The notes below the pieces were generated by a model. It saw only the letters and a program-made list of their open reading frames with translations, made no database searches and was not told the origin of the DNA. Shown here piece after piece: positions 1 through 5,966 of a stretch of DNA of 6,085 nt. The DNA lies in NCBI GenBank assembly GCA_964423745.1, contig CAYRGG010000123.1, forward strand, positions 1 to 6,085, read 5' to 3'. Source of the stretch: CAYRGG01 sp964423745 (GTDB lineage Bacteria; Pseudomonadota; Gammaproteobacteria; Competibacterales; Competibacteraceae). How positions within the stretch are numbered: position 1 is the stretch's first letter; every line of letters starts with the position of its first letter. The translations under genes and the position numbers were made by a program.

Positions 1-1675
1 GACGGTCCAACATATGCTGGTGCATGGACTCTGTGTAATGTTGATAAGTATTTTTACCCTGGTGCTTAGCTCGATACATGGCAATATCTGCATTTTTAAC
101 TAAGCTATCCACGTCAGTACCGTCTTCCGGATAAGCGGTTATGCCAATACTGGTGCTGATATAAAATTCCTTTTGACGGATGATAATAGGTTTCACCAAG
201 GCATGAACAATCCGATCCGCTACTTTCGCCGCCTGGTAAGAATGACTGATGTTAGGCAGTAGAATGATAAATTCATCACCGCCCAGTCGAGCGACGGTAT
301 TGTCCAAATCAGTTTCTCCGCGGGCCACATAGTCTTCAGCACGAATGCAGGTGGTGAGTCTTTCAGCCACCTCCCTTAATAATTGATCACCCGCATCGTG
401 ACCTACCGTATCGTTAACCTGTTTGAAATTGTCGAGGTCTAAAAAAAGCAAGGCAAACGTTTTGTTATACCGGCGTGCATGACTCAACGCACGTTCCACA
501 TAATCCAAAAACATCCGCCGATTGGGCAACCCTGTTAGGCTATCGTGGTAGGCAAGATGGCTAATCTGCGCATTAGAATGCTGTAATTTTTCGCTCATGT
601 CTTTAAAAGCGTTAGCAAGACTGCCAATCTCGTCCGCTCGGCGAATATCGAGCCCATGGGGAAATTTCCCAGCACCGATGGCCTGTGCCACTTTACTTAA
701 CTTGTTGATTGGGTTGATGACTAACGCTCTTAAAATCAAGAACAGCAGAATCGTGGTCACTAACATAGCAATAAACATAACGGTTGCCACAGAAACGGCT
801 AAGTTGCGGCTGGCCAACAAAAATTCTGCCTCCGGCATCACAGCCAGCAAAAACATATTGCCCGGTAATGCAGCAATCTGAATCAAAACAGATTTATTAA
901 GTAAATTGGTTCTTAATACTTCCTGGTGGGTCGTGCTTGTAAGTACGCGATCCAGCAAGTCTTGAGACAAGACTGGATAAGTCTGACCTTTCTCGTTCCC
1001 AAAGATCACATTACCTTGTCGGTCTGCCAGCAATAGATAGCCAGTTTTACCAATTTGATTTTCCCGCACCTGTTCTTCTAGAAAATCAAGCGTAGTTGTT
1101 ATCATCAAATAGCCCTGTGGTTCTGCCGAACGAGAGTTCGAGGCAGCAGCCTGGGATAAATAAATTACTTTACCGATCAATAGATGTGTTGTTTCATTGT
1201 TTGAATCGCGAAAAACGGTTGTATAGAGATTTGCGTTGGCGGGTTGCATGGCTTGAAAATCGCGACGATTGTTAGGCCATTTCACATTGTGTCGCACCCG
1301 ATCAGTTGAGCGAATCGCTTCGTAACCGTCGGGCAAAAACAAACTAATTTCAGCGTAATCGGGAAAAGCACTTCGATAATCATCGAATAAATTACGAAGA
1401 GATTTTTGAGTCAAACGGAAACTTTCATCTTGTTCAACACTTAGCAAGTAGCGTTTCAGCAACTCGGAATTTGCTAACAATTCGACATGCGCCTTTGCCA
1501 TGGCTAGACGCGACCACGTGTGATGTTGGATCTGATCCAACAACGTCGTCATCTGATAAAAAGTTTTCTCTTCTGAAAAATCCCGTAATTGAATATAGGC
1601 TACCCAACCCAGGGTTAACATGGCGATGAGGATAGCGGGCGCCAGAAACAGCAATATCTTAGCCTGAAGTCTCAT
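1..1675 (-). CDS. Membrane-bound Cache-HAMP-GGDEF diguanylate cyclase, 3' end outside window (probable GGDEF-EAL hybrid)
   Basis: Open for 558 codons from ATG 1675 to the window edge with no stop. Seen: a short cytoplasmic start (MRLQAK), TM1 at about residues 7-27, a periplasmic region of about 260 residues with the Cache-like segment GKTGYLLLADRQGNVI near residue 209, TM2 at about 292-316, a HAMP-like linker starting NPINKLSKVAQAIGAGKFP, then a GGDEF domain from about 370 with DSLTGLPNR (378-386), LFLDLDNFKQVND and the intact active site ARLGGDEF (GGDEF at 465-469). By family, it makes cyclic di-GMP from two GTP at the inner membrane in response to a periplasmic ligand. The inhibitory I-site RxxD is replaced by DLDN. 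The last visible residues, MHQHMLDR, are the usual linker leading into an EAL phosphodiesterase domain, so a hybrid enzyme is likely (inference). ATG 1681, two codons upstream, is an equally possible start; neither has a strong ribosome binding site. The ligand is unknown. Confidence 0.93.
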   Translation of the reverse strand, partial: MRLQAKILLFLAPAILIAMLTLGWVAYIQLRDFSEEKTFYQMTTLLDQIQHHTWSRLAMAKAHVELLANSELLKRYLLSVEQDESFRLTQKSLRNLFDDYRSAFPDYAEISLFLPDGYEAIRSTDRVRHNVKWPNNRRDFQAMQPANANLYTTVFRDSNNETTHLLIGKVIYLSQAAASNSRSAEPQGYLMITTTLDFLEEQVRENQIGKTGYLLLADRQGNVIFGNEKGQTYPVLSQDLLDRVLTSTTHQEVLRTNLLNKSVLIQIAALPGNMFLLAVMPEAEFLLASRNLAVSVATVMFIAMLVTTILLFLILRALVINPINKLSKVAQAIGAGKFPHGLDIRRADEIGSLANAFKDMSEKLQHSNAQISHLAYHDSLTGLPNRRMFLDYVERALSHARRYNKTFALLFLDLDNFKQVNDTVGHDAGDQLLREVAERLTTCIRAEDYVARGETDLDNTVARLGGDEFIILLPNISHSYQAAKVADRIVHALVKPIIIRQKEFYISTSIGITAYPEDGTDVDSLVKNADIAMYRAKHQGKNTYQHYTESMHQHMLDR

Positions 1676-1840
1676 ATTCATAATTAGGCCGACCCGCGCT
1701 GAATGTTTTTTAGAGGTGTAAAGGTAAGCGCTCGATAAATAACAAACACGTATCTGTTAATGCTAAATCGCCATATCCAAGGCAATAATTTCATGACCTT
1801 CCCAGTAAACGTAGATAGCAAAAATCTAGGCTACAGTCTA

Positions 1841-1970
1841 TCTAGAGCATTTCCCGTTCGACTGTACACGGCGTTAGCCTTCGGTCTCGGCGTGCTCATG
1901 TACTGTGTGTACACTCCGCGCACCTCGCCTTGGCTGCGCTTCAGTACAATCAAAGCGAAAACCCTCTAGC
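1841..1970 (+). repeat. 130-bp terminal-inverted-repeat element, copy A (MITE-like)
   Basis: Aligns along its whole length, in opposite orientation, with 4470-4599: about 111 of 131 aligned columns match by hand, with one 1-base gap in each copy, so both are 130 bp. The best conserved core is TGTACACGGCGTTAGCC followed by TTCGGTCTCGGCGT. The ends are imperfect inverted repeats (TCTAGAGCATTTCCC at the left; the right end read in reverse begins CTAGAGGGTTTTCGC). CTAG is present at both termini, as expected if insertion duplicated a TA or CTAG target in the manner of IS630/Tc1-type elements (inference). It carries no transposase and so would be non-autonomous. It lies in an intergenic space. This copy is less symmetric at its right end than copy B, suggesting it is older or more decayed. 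Confidence 0.85.
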
Positions 1971-1996
1971 TAAAAGCTCGCTGCCTTTTAAATTCC

Positions 1997-2020
1997 ATTA
2001 TAAAAATTAAGCAATTTTTA
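1997..2020 (-). promoter_or_regulatory. Possible minus-strand -10 box overlapping an AT-rich hairpin
   Basis: On the minus strand 2002-1997 reads TATAAT, an exact sigma-70 -10 hexamer, pointing toward the cyclase gene. No good -35 lies 16-18 bp upstream (the sequence there is CGGCGT-like), so it would need an activator or is fortuitous in AT-rich DNA. The adjacent 2001-2020 is a perfect 8-bp inverted repeat, TAAAAATT with loop AAGC and AATTTTTA. Any transcript starting here would have a 5' leader of about 310 nt that reads through repeat copy A. Confidence 0.25.
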
Positions 2021-2049
2021 CGCCGTTCTTTGTATTAATGATTTCTAAA

Positions 2050-2074
2050 AAGTGACTAATATTTTTAATCACTT
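2050..2074. repeat. Short inverted repeat, AAGTGA...TCACTT
   Basis: Arms AAGTGA (2050-2055) and TCACTT (2069-2074) are separated by 13 AT-rich bases. It is too weak to be a terminator and has no T-tract. The GTGAC at 2052-2056 repeats the word found in the cluster at 2206-2261, so it may be an outlying binding site of the same kind. Confidence 0.35.
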
Positions 2075-2103
2075 ATGGTTTGAAGGGGTTAATCAACAAT
2101 ATC

Positions 2104-2127
2104 GACAGTTAAGCGACTGTCTTTTTT
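2104..2127 (+). terminator. Rho-independent terminator, plus strand, with no plus-strand gene upstream
   Basis: GACAGT (2104-2109), loop TAAGCG, ACTGTC (2116-2121), followed directly by six T residues (2122-2127). This is a textbook stem plus U-tract reading left to right. On the minus strand the hairpin is followed by GATATTG, so it would not end the TRAP transcript. No real plus-strand gene precedes it within the window, which leaves an unannotated small RNA, readthrough from repeat copy A, or a relic of a lost gene. Confidence 0.6.
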
Positions 2128-2205
2128 ATTGAACCAATTTGAATCAGAGTGTGTTTTACAAGCAATATCATGACTGCGGTATTTGTCTATAAACCAAAAA
2201 AGTTA

Positions 2206-2261
2206 GTCACATGGGTTGATTCAACCCATTTTGGTCACAAGCAAGTGACAATTTAGGTCAC
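2206..2261. promoter_or_regulatory. Operator-like cluster: GTCAC/GTGAC words around a 19-bp perfect palindrome
   Basis: Within 56 bp: GTCAC at 2206-2210, the palindrome ATGGGTTGATTCAACCCAT at 2211-2229 (9-bp arms around one T), GTCAC at 2234-2238, GTGAC at 2245-2249 and GTCAC at 2257-2261. Neighbouring words form two inverted pairs with 6- and 7-bp spacers (2234-2249 and 2245-2261). Read on the minus strand, the palindrome can fold as a 7-bp-stem hairpin, and a run of six T follows 9 bases later, so a role as TRAP terminator is possible. Read as DNA, the spacing suggests a dimeric regulator site. The regulator and target are unknown; the nearest gene reading away from it is the cyclase, about 530 bp further on. 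Confidence 0.4.
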
Positions 2262-2369
2262 CTTTACCTATCATTAATTTTTTTACTTGATTGAATTAAA
2301 AATAAAAATATTAAAAGCCACAAACATCGTTACTGACCAAAAGTGGACGAATTTGTCGATCATAAAACC

Positions 2370-2384
2370 AATGATGAGATCATT
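2370..2384 (-). terminator. Weak hairpin just past dctM, possible terminator
   Basis: AATGAT and ATCATT (2370-2375 and 2379-2384) form a perfect 6-bp inverted repeat with a 3-base loop, starting 41 bp past the dctM stop in the direction of transcription. The following minus-strand bases are GGTTTTATG, a poor U-tract, and the stem is AT-rich, so termination would be inefficient at best. Confidence 0.25.
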
Positions 2385-2424
2385 CAAAAATCGGAGGAAA
2401 TCTAAATTAGCTATAAGTTAACCC

Positions 2425-3819
2425 TTAAAAATTAGCTGGTCCATAAAGCACGTTTGGCAACCAGGTCACCAATCCTGGCAACAGGGCTAATAAGCCAAGC
2501 ACCAATAACTGAATAACGATAAACGGCGCCACGCCCCGATAAATTTGGCCTGTACCTACGGCAACGGGCGCTACACCACGCAAATAAAATAAAGCAAAAC
2601 CAAAGGGAGGGGTAAGAAAGCTGGTTTGTAAATTGATAGCAATCATAACACCTAACCATATGGGGTTTAAATCCATAGCTAGCAGCACGGGACCAACAAT
2701 AGGCACTACTACGAAGGTAATTTCTATAAAATCCAGGATAAAGCCTAGGAGAAACATCACCACCATAACTACGAAAACAGCGCCAAATACGCCACCTGGC
2801 AAGTCAGTCAGGATGGCATGCACGGCGTCATCACCACCAAAGCCTCGAAAAACCAGTGAAAATACCGAGGCACCCAACAAAATAAAAAACACCATACAGG
2901 TGATTTGAGTGGTGCTACGCACCACATCGCGTAGCTGGTTACGCGTTGATTGTTTTTGTATCGCGGCTAATAACATGGCGCCAACGGCGCCGACGGAAGC
3001 CGCTTCGGTGGGCGTCGCCAAACCACCCATAATGGAACCCAGTACGGCAAAGATAAGTAATAAAGGAGGTATTAACACTAAAATTGTGCGACGCAGGAGT
3101 TCACTGTTTTTTATAGTGCGGCGTTCTTGCCAAGGAATAGCAGGACAAGAAGCAGGTCGCCACCAAGCCACGAAAATTAGATAGGTGATATAAAATCCTA
3201 CCAACAACAGACCGGGTAATAGTGCGCCGGCAAATAAATCCCCCACAGAGACGGTCTCTGGAGAAAACAAACCCATCTCCAATTGTGCTTGTTGATAAGC
3301 CGCACTCAGCACATCACCCAACAACACCAGAACTATGGAGGGTGGAATGATTTGACCCAACGTACCTGAGGCGCAGATGGTGCCACAGGCCAAACTTGGA
3401 TCATACCCCCGGCGCACCATGGTAGGTAGAGACAACAAGCCCATGGTAACCACAGTGGCGCCTACAATACCGGTACTCGCGGCCAGTAACATACCGACTA
3501 AGGTCACAGAAATGCTTAAGCCACCCCGCAAAGGCCCAAATAACAGCGCCATGGTATCTAAAAGCTGTTCAGCCACACCTGAGCGTTCTAGCATAACGCC
3601 CATAAATACGAACAGGGGCACGGCAATCAGGGTTTCATTAATCATAATACCGTACAGGCGATTAGGCATTGCCTCTAAGAAGACTGGGTCGAATAAGCCG
3701 ACGAACCCGCCTATAAAGGCAAAGAAAAGCGCTACACCGGATAAGGTAAAGGCGACTGGATAGCCCAGCAACAAAAGCAGACAAACAGCTATAAACATGC
3801 CAAAGGCCATCCATACCAT
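2425..3819 (-). CDS. dctM: TRAP transporter large membrane subunit (DctM family)
   Basis: A 464-residue, very hydrophobic inner-membrane protein with a dozen or so membrane segments. It is the ion-coupled translocation subunit of a tripartite ATP-independent periplasmic transporter for organic acids or similar solutes. Family signatures are intact: GYPVAFTLSG (19-28), STGIVGATVVTMGLLSLPTM (115-134), SGTLGQIIPPS (151-161), GLATPTEAASVGAVGA (266-281) and NLQTSFLTPPFG (396-407). At 464 residues it is somewhat longer than classical DctM (about 430), with extra sequence around 170-245. This resembles the branch usually labelled mannitol/chloroaromatic (FcbT3-like), a label that does not define the substrate. 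It starts 56 bp after dctQ. A GAGGAG (3838-3833, minus) lies 13 bp before the ATG, somewhat far; ATG at residue 4 is possible but more distant. No DctP gene lies nearby. Confidence 0.96.
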   Translation of the reverse strand: MVWMAFGMFIAVCLLLLLGYPVAFTLSGVALFFAFIGGFVGLFDPVFLEAMPNRLYGIMINETLIAVPLFVFMGVMLERSGVAEQLLDTMALLFGPLRGGLSISVTLVGMLLAASTGIVGATVVTMGLLSLPTMVRRGYDPSLACGTICASGTLGQIIPPSIVLVLLGDVLSAAYQQAQLEMGLFSPETVSVGDLFAGALLPGLLLVGFYITYLIFVAWWRPASCPAIPWQERRTIKNSELLRRTILVLIPPLLLIFAVLGSIMGGLATPTEAASVGAVGAMLLAAIQKQSTRNQLRDVVRSTTQITCMVFFILLGASVFSLVFRGFGGDDAVHAILTDLPGGVFGAVFVVMVVMFLLGFILDFIEITFVVVPIVGPVLLAMDLNPIWLGVMIAINLQTSFLTPPFGFALFYLRGVAPVAVGTGQIYRGVAPFIVIQLLVLGLLALLPGLVTWLPNVLYGPANF

Positions 3820-3875
3820 AGTGAATTTATAGCTCCTCGGCTAAGGCAGGTTTGGTGAAGATAAAAAGAATGGAC

Positions 3876-4427
3876 CTAAGCTTCATGAGTCTCTATCGTT
3901 TGTCTAGAAAAATGTCCAGTCAGTGTGAGAAGACTACGCAAAAATTCCGAGACGCCTTGTAACAATAGTAAGACTGCCATCAGTAATATGACAGTTTTGA
4001 GTAGGAAAACGCCGGGCAAGCCCCCCGCCTCTCGAGATCCTTCCAAAACTATCCACGATTCCACTACATATCCCCAGGAAATCCATAATAAAAAAAGTCC
4101 TGTAGGAAATAGCAACACCAAGGTGCCCAATAAATTAACTAATGCCTGAGTACGAGGCTGCATCTCGCGGTAAAAGATATCCACCCGCACATGTTTATCG
4201 TGTTTTAAGGTATAACCGATGCCTAGCAAAAAAACTAAGCCATGCAGGTAAACAACGGACTCCTGTAGGGCGATCCAACCTATATTGAAGACATAACGTA
4301 GCACCACAACAAGAAAGGTAATGCAGACCATGGCCAATGTAAGCCATGCGATAAATCGACCAATCGATTCATTAACAGTATCGATTTTTTGACTTATCCA
4401 CCTCAAATGATTGATTAAGGATGTCAT
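3876..4427 (-). CDS. dctQ: TRAP transporter small membrane subunit (DctQ family)
   Basis: A 183-residue inner-membrane protein with four predicted helices (about 24-46, 55-74, 96-120, 139-160), the normal size and topology for DctQ, which pairs with DctM to receive substrate from the periplasmic binding protein. Family-like stretches are TFLVVVLRYVFNIGW (37-51), the QES near 55-57, GYTLKHDKHVRVDIFY (71-86) and the tryptophan-rich segment near 115-125. I chose ATG 4427 (MTSLINHLRW). The frame stays open upstream to ATG 4532, but the extra 35 residues (MYTPRASPRLPC...) are encoded partly by repeat copy B and share a peptide with the spurious frame in copy A. There is no good Shine-Dalgarno before 4427 (the preceding bases are AAAACTATTTTT), so initiation may be weak or the true start uncertain. 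It is followed by dctM in the same transcript. Confidence 0.92.
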   Translation of the reverse strand: MTSLINHLRWISQKIDTVNESIGRFIAWLTLAMVCITFLVVVLRYVFNIGWIALQESVVYLHGLVFLLGIGYTLKHDKHVRVDIFYREMQPRTQALVNLLGTLVLLFPTGLFLLWISWGYVVESWIVLEGSREAGGLPGVFLLKTVILLMAVLLLLQGVSEFLRSLLTLTGHFSRQTIETHEA

Positions 4428-4469
4428 AAAAATAGTTTTGATTGATGTGTACAGACAAATGTGAAATGC

Positions 4470-4599
4470 TCTAAAGCGTTTTCGCTTCGATTGTACACAA
4501 GGCAGCCGAGGCGAAGCGCGTGGAGTGTACATGCCAGTACATGAGTACGCCGAGACCGAAGGCTAACGCCGTGTACAACTGAATGGGAAACGCTCTAGA
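4470..4599 (-). repeat. 130-bp terminal-inverted-repeat element, copy B (MITE-like)
   Basis: Reverse-oriented partner of the element at 1841-1970. Its two 29-bp ends match each other at 23 of 29 positions when one is reversed: TCTAAAGCGTTTTCGC at the left of the plus strand and TCTAGAGCGTTTCCC when read in from the right, both ending in TTGTACAC. The interior also has partly complementary arms, so a transcript through it could form a long imperfect hairpin. It fills most of the 167-bp gap between thrB and dctQ, and its right edge covers the thrB stop codon (TAG at 4597-4595). TCTA at both termini fits a TA or CTAG target duplication. It has no coding capacity. I do not recognise a published name for this family. 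Confidence 0.87.
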
Positions 4600-5542
4600 C
4601 CCAGAGATCGTGTAAGGTTGTATAGTTATCCACATGAGCAATCAGAATGCGTTTGAATTCGTTCGGATCCTTTATTTGGGTGAGTTCTCCAGGGCGTGGA
4701 AACAACTGATCTTGCAACCGCGAGAGCCAAAAACGTAACGCCGCAACCCGCAACATGGCAGGCCATATATTGTGCTCGCAAGGCAGCAAAGGACGCTGTG
4801 TATGATAGGCTTTTAAAAGCGCCACTGTCTTTTCAGCATCCAATGCCCCATTGACAAAACACCAGTCGTTTACAGTGACTGCCACGTCATAGAGCAACAC
4901 ACTATTACAAGCGTAGTAAAAATCGATAATTCCAGTCAGCGTATTGCCTACGAATAGCGCGTTGTCACGAAACAGATCAGCGTGGATCACCCCCCAAGGC
5001 AACCCAGTCCGGCTGAATTGAGCCTGAAACGTGACTTCTTGCCGTAATAAAGCCGCATCGACTTTATCTACGTAAGGTATCAAGCGTTCCGCTACTTGGC
5101 GTCGCCAACCGGGACCACGGGTGTGTGCCCGACGCCCAGCAAAATCTTGACCATGGGCATGTAAATGACCTAGAGCTGCACCGATAGCCTGACACTGCTG
5201 GGGGTTTGGGAAGGTGGTGCTGGCGCCCGGCAAGCGTTGCACGAGGGCTGTGGGTTTGGATTTAAAGGTGCGTAGATAATCGCCTCTATAATCTCCAATG
5301 GGATGTGCGCTAGGCACGTCGCGTTCCGCTAAAAACGCCATAAGATCAAGATAATAGGGTAGGTCATCGAAACCGATCGACTCGAATAGGGTCAGCACGT
5401 AGCGACCACCGGTAGTGGTGACAAAGTAATTGGTATTCTCGACACCCTCGCTGATACCTTGATATTCAATTAGCGTTCCTACCGGATAGTTCTGCAAAAA
5501 CGCTTTTAATTCATGGGATTCAACCCAGGTATAAACCGACAT
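4595..5542 (-). CDS. thrB: Homoserine kinase, type II (APH/choline-kinase fold)
   Basis: 315 residues, the expected length for the Pseudomonas-type ThrB, which phosphorylates L-homoserine with ATP in the cytoplasm on the way to threonine. Visible features: N-terminal MSVYTWVESHELKAFL; the nucleotide-loop region GISEGVENTNYFV (29-41); strand YVLTLFE (48-54); hinge LVQRLPG (100-106); catalytic-loop motif HADLFRDN (187-194, catalytic Asp 189 and metal-binding Asn 194); and GIIDFYYA (204-211) with metal-binding Asp 207. It is unrelated to the GHMP-type ThrB of enterics. It follows the DUF2782 gene by 51 bp, an association I recall from Pseudomonas and relatives. The start codon has no strong ribosome binding site. 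The stop codon lies inside the terminal repeat of element copy B, so the last residues could have been altered by insertion, although the total length looks normal. Confidence 0.95.
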   Translation of the reverse strand: MSVYTWVESHELKAFLQNYPVGTLIEYQGISEGVENTNYFVTTTGGRYVLTLFESIGFDDLPYYLDLMAFLAERDVPSAHPIGDYRGDYLRTFKSKPTALVQRLPGASTTFPNPQQCQAIGAALGHLHAHGQDFAGRRAHTRGPGWRRQVAERLIPYVDKVDAALLRQEVTFQAQFSRTGLPWGVIHADLFRDNALFVGNTLTGIIDFYYACNSVLLYDVAVTVNDWCFVNGALDAEKTVALLKAYHTQRPLLPCEHNIWPAMLRVAALRFWLSRLQDQLFPRPGELTQIKDPNEFKRILIAHVDNYTTLHDLWV

Positions 5543-5593
5543 AAGCCATGGTCTTGCACATCAACGCGGGAAACATAGAAACCATAAGAAGCT

Positions 5594-5923
5594 TTACCAA
5601 CTTAAAATCACCCAGCCAGGAATCATAAGCCGGTCATCCAAATCGTTATAACGGGTTTCCAGATTACCGTCTCCATCGGAATCTAATAGAAAATAGGGCA
5701 AGCCTAATTTGGGTAGAACCTGGACCATATATAATCGATTATTGATTCGGTATTCTTTTACCACGGCATCGGTAAGACGCCGTATGGTGACCTCAGGTAT
5801 ACCTGGATTCTCTTCTGTAGCCCCCCCTGGCACACCATCTGGCACAGGTTCTAGATCGGGTGGCGGCTGTTGGGCAACAGCAGTGGTAATAAGAAAGAGC
5901 AGCACAAAGGGCAGCTTATGCAT
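5594..5923 (-). CDS. Small exported DUF2782 family protein
   Basis: 109 residues. Residues 1-17 form a signal peptide (MHKLPFVLLFLITTAVA, cleavage after AVA), followed by a proline-rich stretch (QQPPPDLEPVPDG). From about residue 45 comes the conserved domain with VTIRRLTDAVVKEYRINN, RLYMVQVLPKLGLPYFLLD and the C-terminal GWVILSW, matching the DUF2782 pattern as I remember it. The loop DSDGDGNLE resembles the first half of an EF-hand-type calcium loop. Function is unknown; a periplasmic or outer-envelope location is inferred. The frame is open back to ATG 6043, but that would overlap the preceding gene, and ATG 5923 has a clear ribosome binding site. In Pseudomonas this family sits beside thrB, as here. 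Confidence 0.9.
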   Translation of the reverse strand: MHKLPFVLLFLITTAVAQQPPPDLEPVPDGVPGGATEENPGIPEVTIRRLTDAVVKEYRINNRLYMVQVLPKLGLPYFLLDSDGDGNLETRYNDLDDRLMIPGWVILSW

Positions 5924-5930
5924 TAGCGAA

Positions 5931-5937
5931 CTCCTTT
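5931..5937 (-). promoter_or_regulatory. Ribosome binding site fixing the DUF2782 start
   Basis: Minus-strand AAAGGAG, 7 bases before ATG 5923, ideal spacing. It decides between this start and the ATG at 6043, which has no such site and would place a 40-residue non-signal extension over the upstream gene. Confidence 0.8.
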
Positions 5938-5966
5938 TTTCAAGAGCATGAAGTATTCGCACCCAT

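Larger units (their letters stand above)
1676..2424. other. 749-bp gene-free region between dctM and the diguanylate cyclase
   Basis: AT-rich and without a credible gene on either strand. It is downstream of dctM and upstream of the cyclase, so it must hold the TRAP transcript end and probably the cyclase promoter. From left to right it contains one copy of the 130-bp terminal-inverted-repeat element (1841-1970), an AT-rich hairpin overlapping a minus-strand TATAAT (1997-2020), a 6-bp-arm hairpin (2050-2074), a plus-strand intrinsic terminator (2104-2127), a cluster of GTCAC/GTGAC words around a perfect 19-bp palindrome (2206-2261), and a weak hairpin 41 bp past the dctM stop (2370-2384). Between 1676 and 1840 I see no convincing promoter pair. 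The only open frame of note, 1760-1969 plus, runs into the repeat element and is judged spurious. Confidence 0.75.

Noticed and set aside
1760..1969. Plus-strand 69-codon open frame
   Set aside because: More than half of it, including its C-terminal part and stop, is the 130-bp repeat. It has no ribosome binding site and no recognisable domain, and it shares its peptide with the false dctQ extension.
2001..2261. CRISPR-like or tandem-repeat array
   Set aside because: The short GTCAC words and hairpins have no regular repeat-spacer period and are far too short for CRISPR repeats.
2393..2398. GGAGGA on the plus strand, a strong Shine-Dalgarno-like sequence
   Set aside because: It is followed by ATCTAA with no usable start or open frame; most likely chance, or at best a relic.
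2633..3763. Plus-strand open frames opposite dctM
   Set aside because: They are antisense shadows of a strongly supported membrane-protein gene, rich in Thr, Pro and Lys, with no domain features. The same applies to the frames opposite dctQ, the cyclase and DUF2782.
4428..4532. N-terminal extension of dctQ to ATG 4532
   Set aside because: The extra residues are basic, unlike any DctQ N-terminus, and are mostly encoded by repeat copy B. The family-like sequence begins at ATG 4427.
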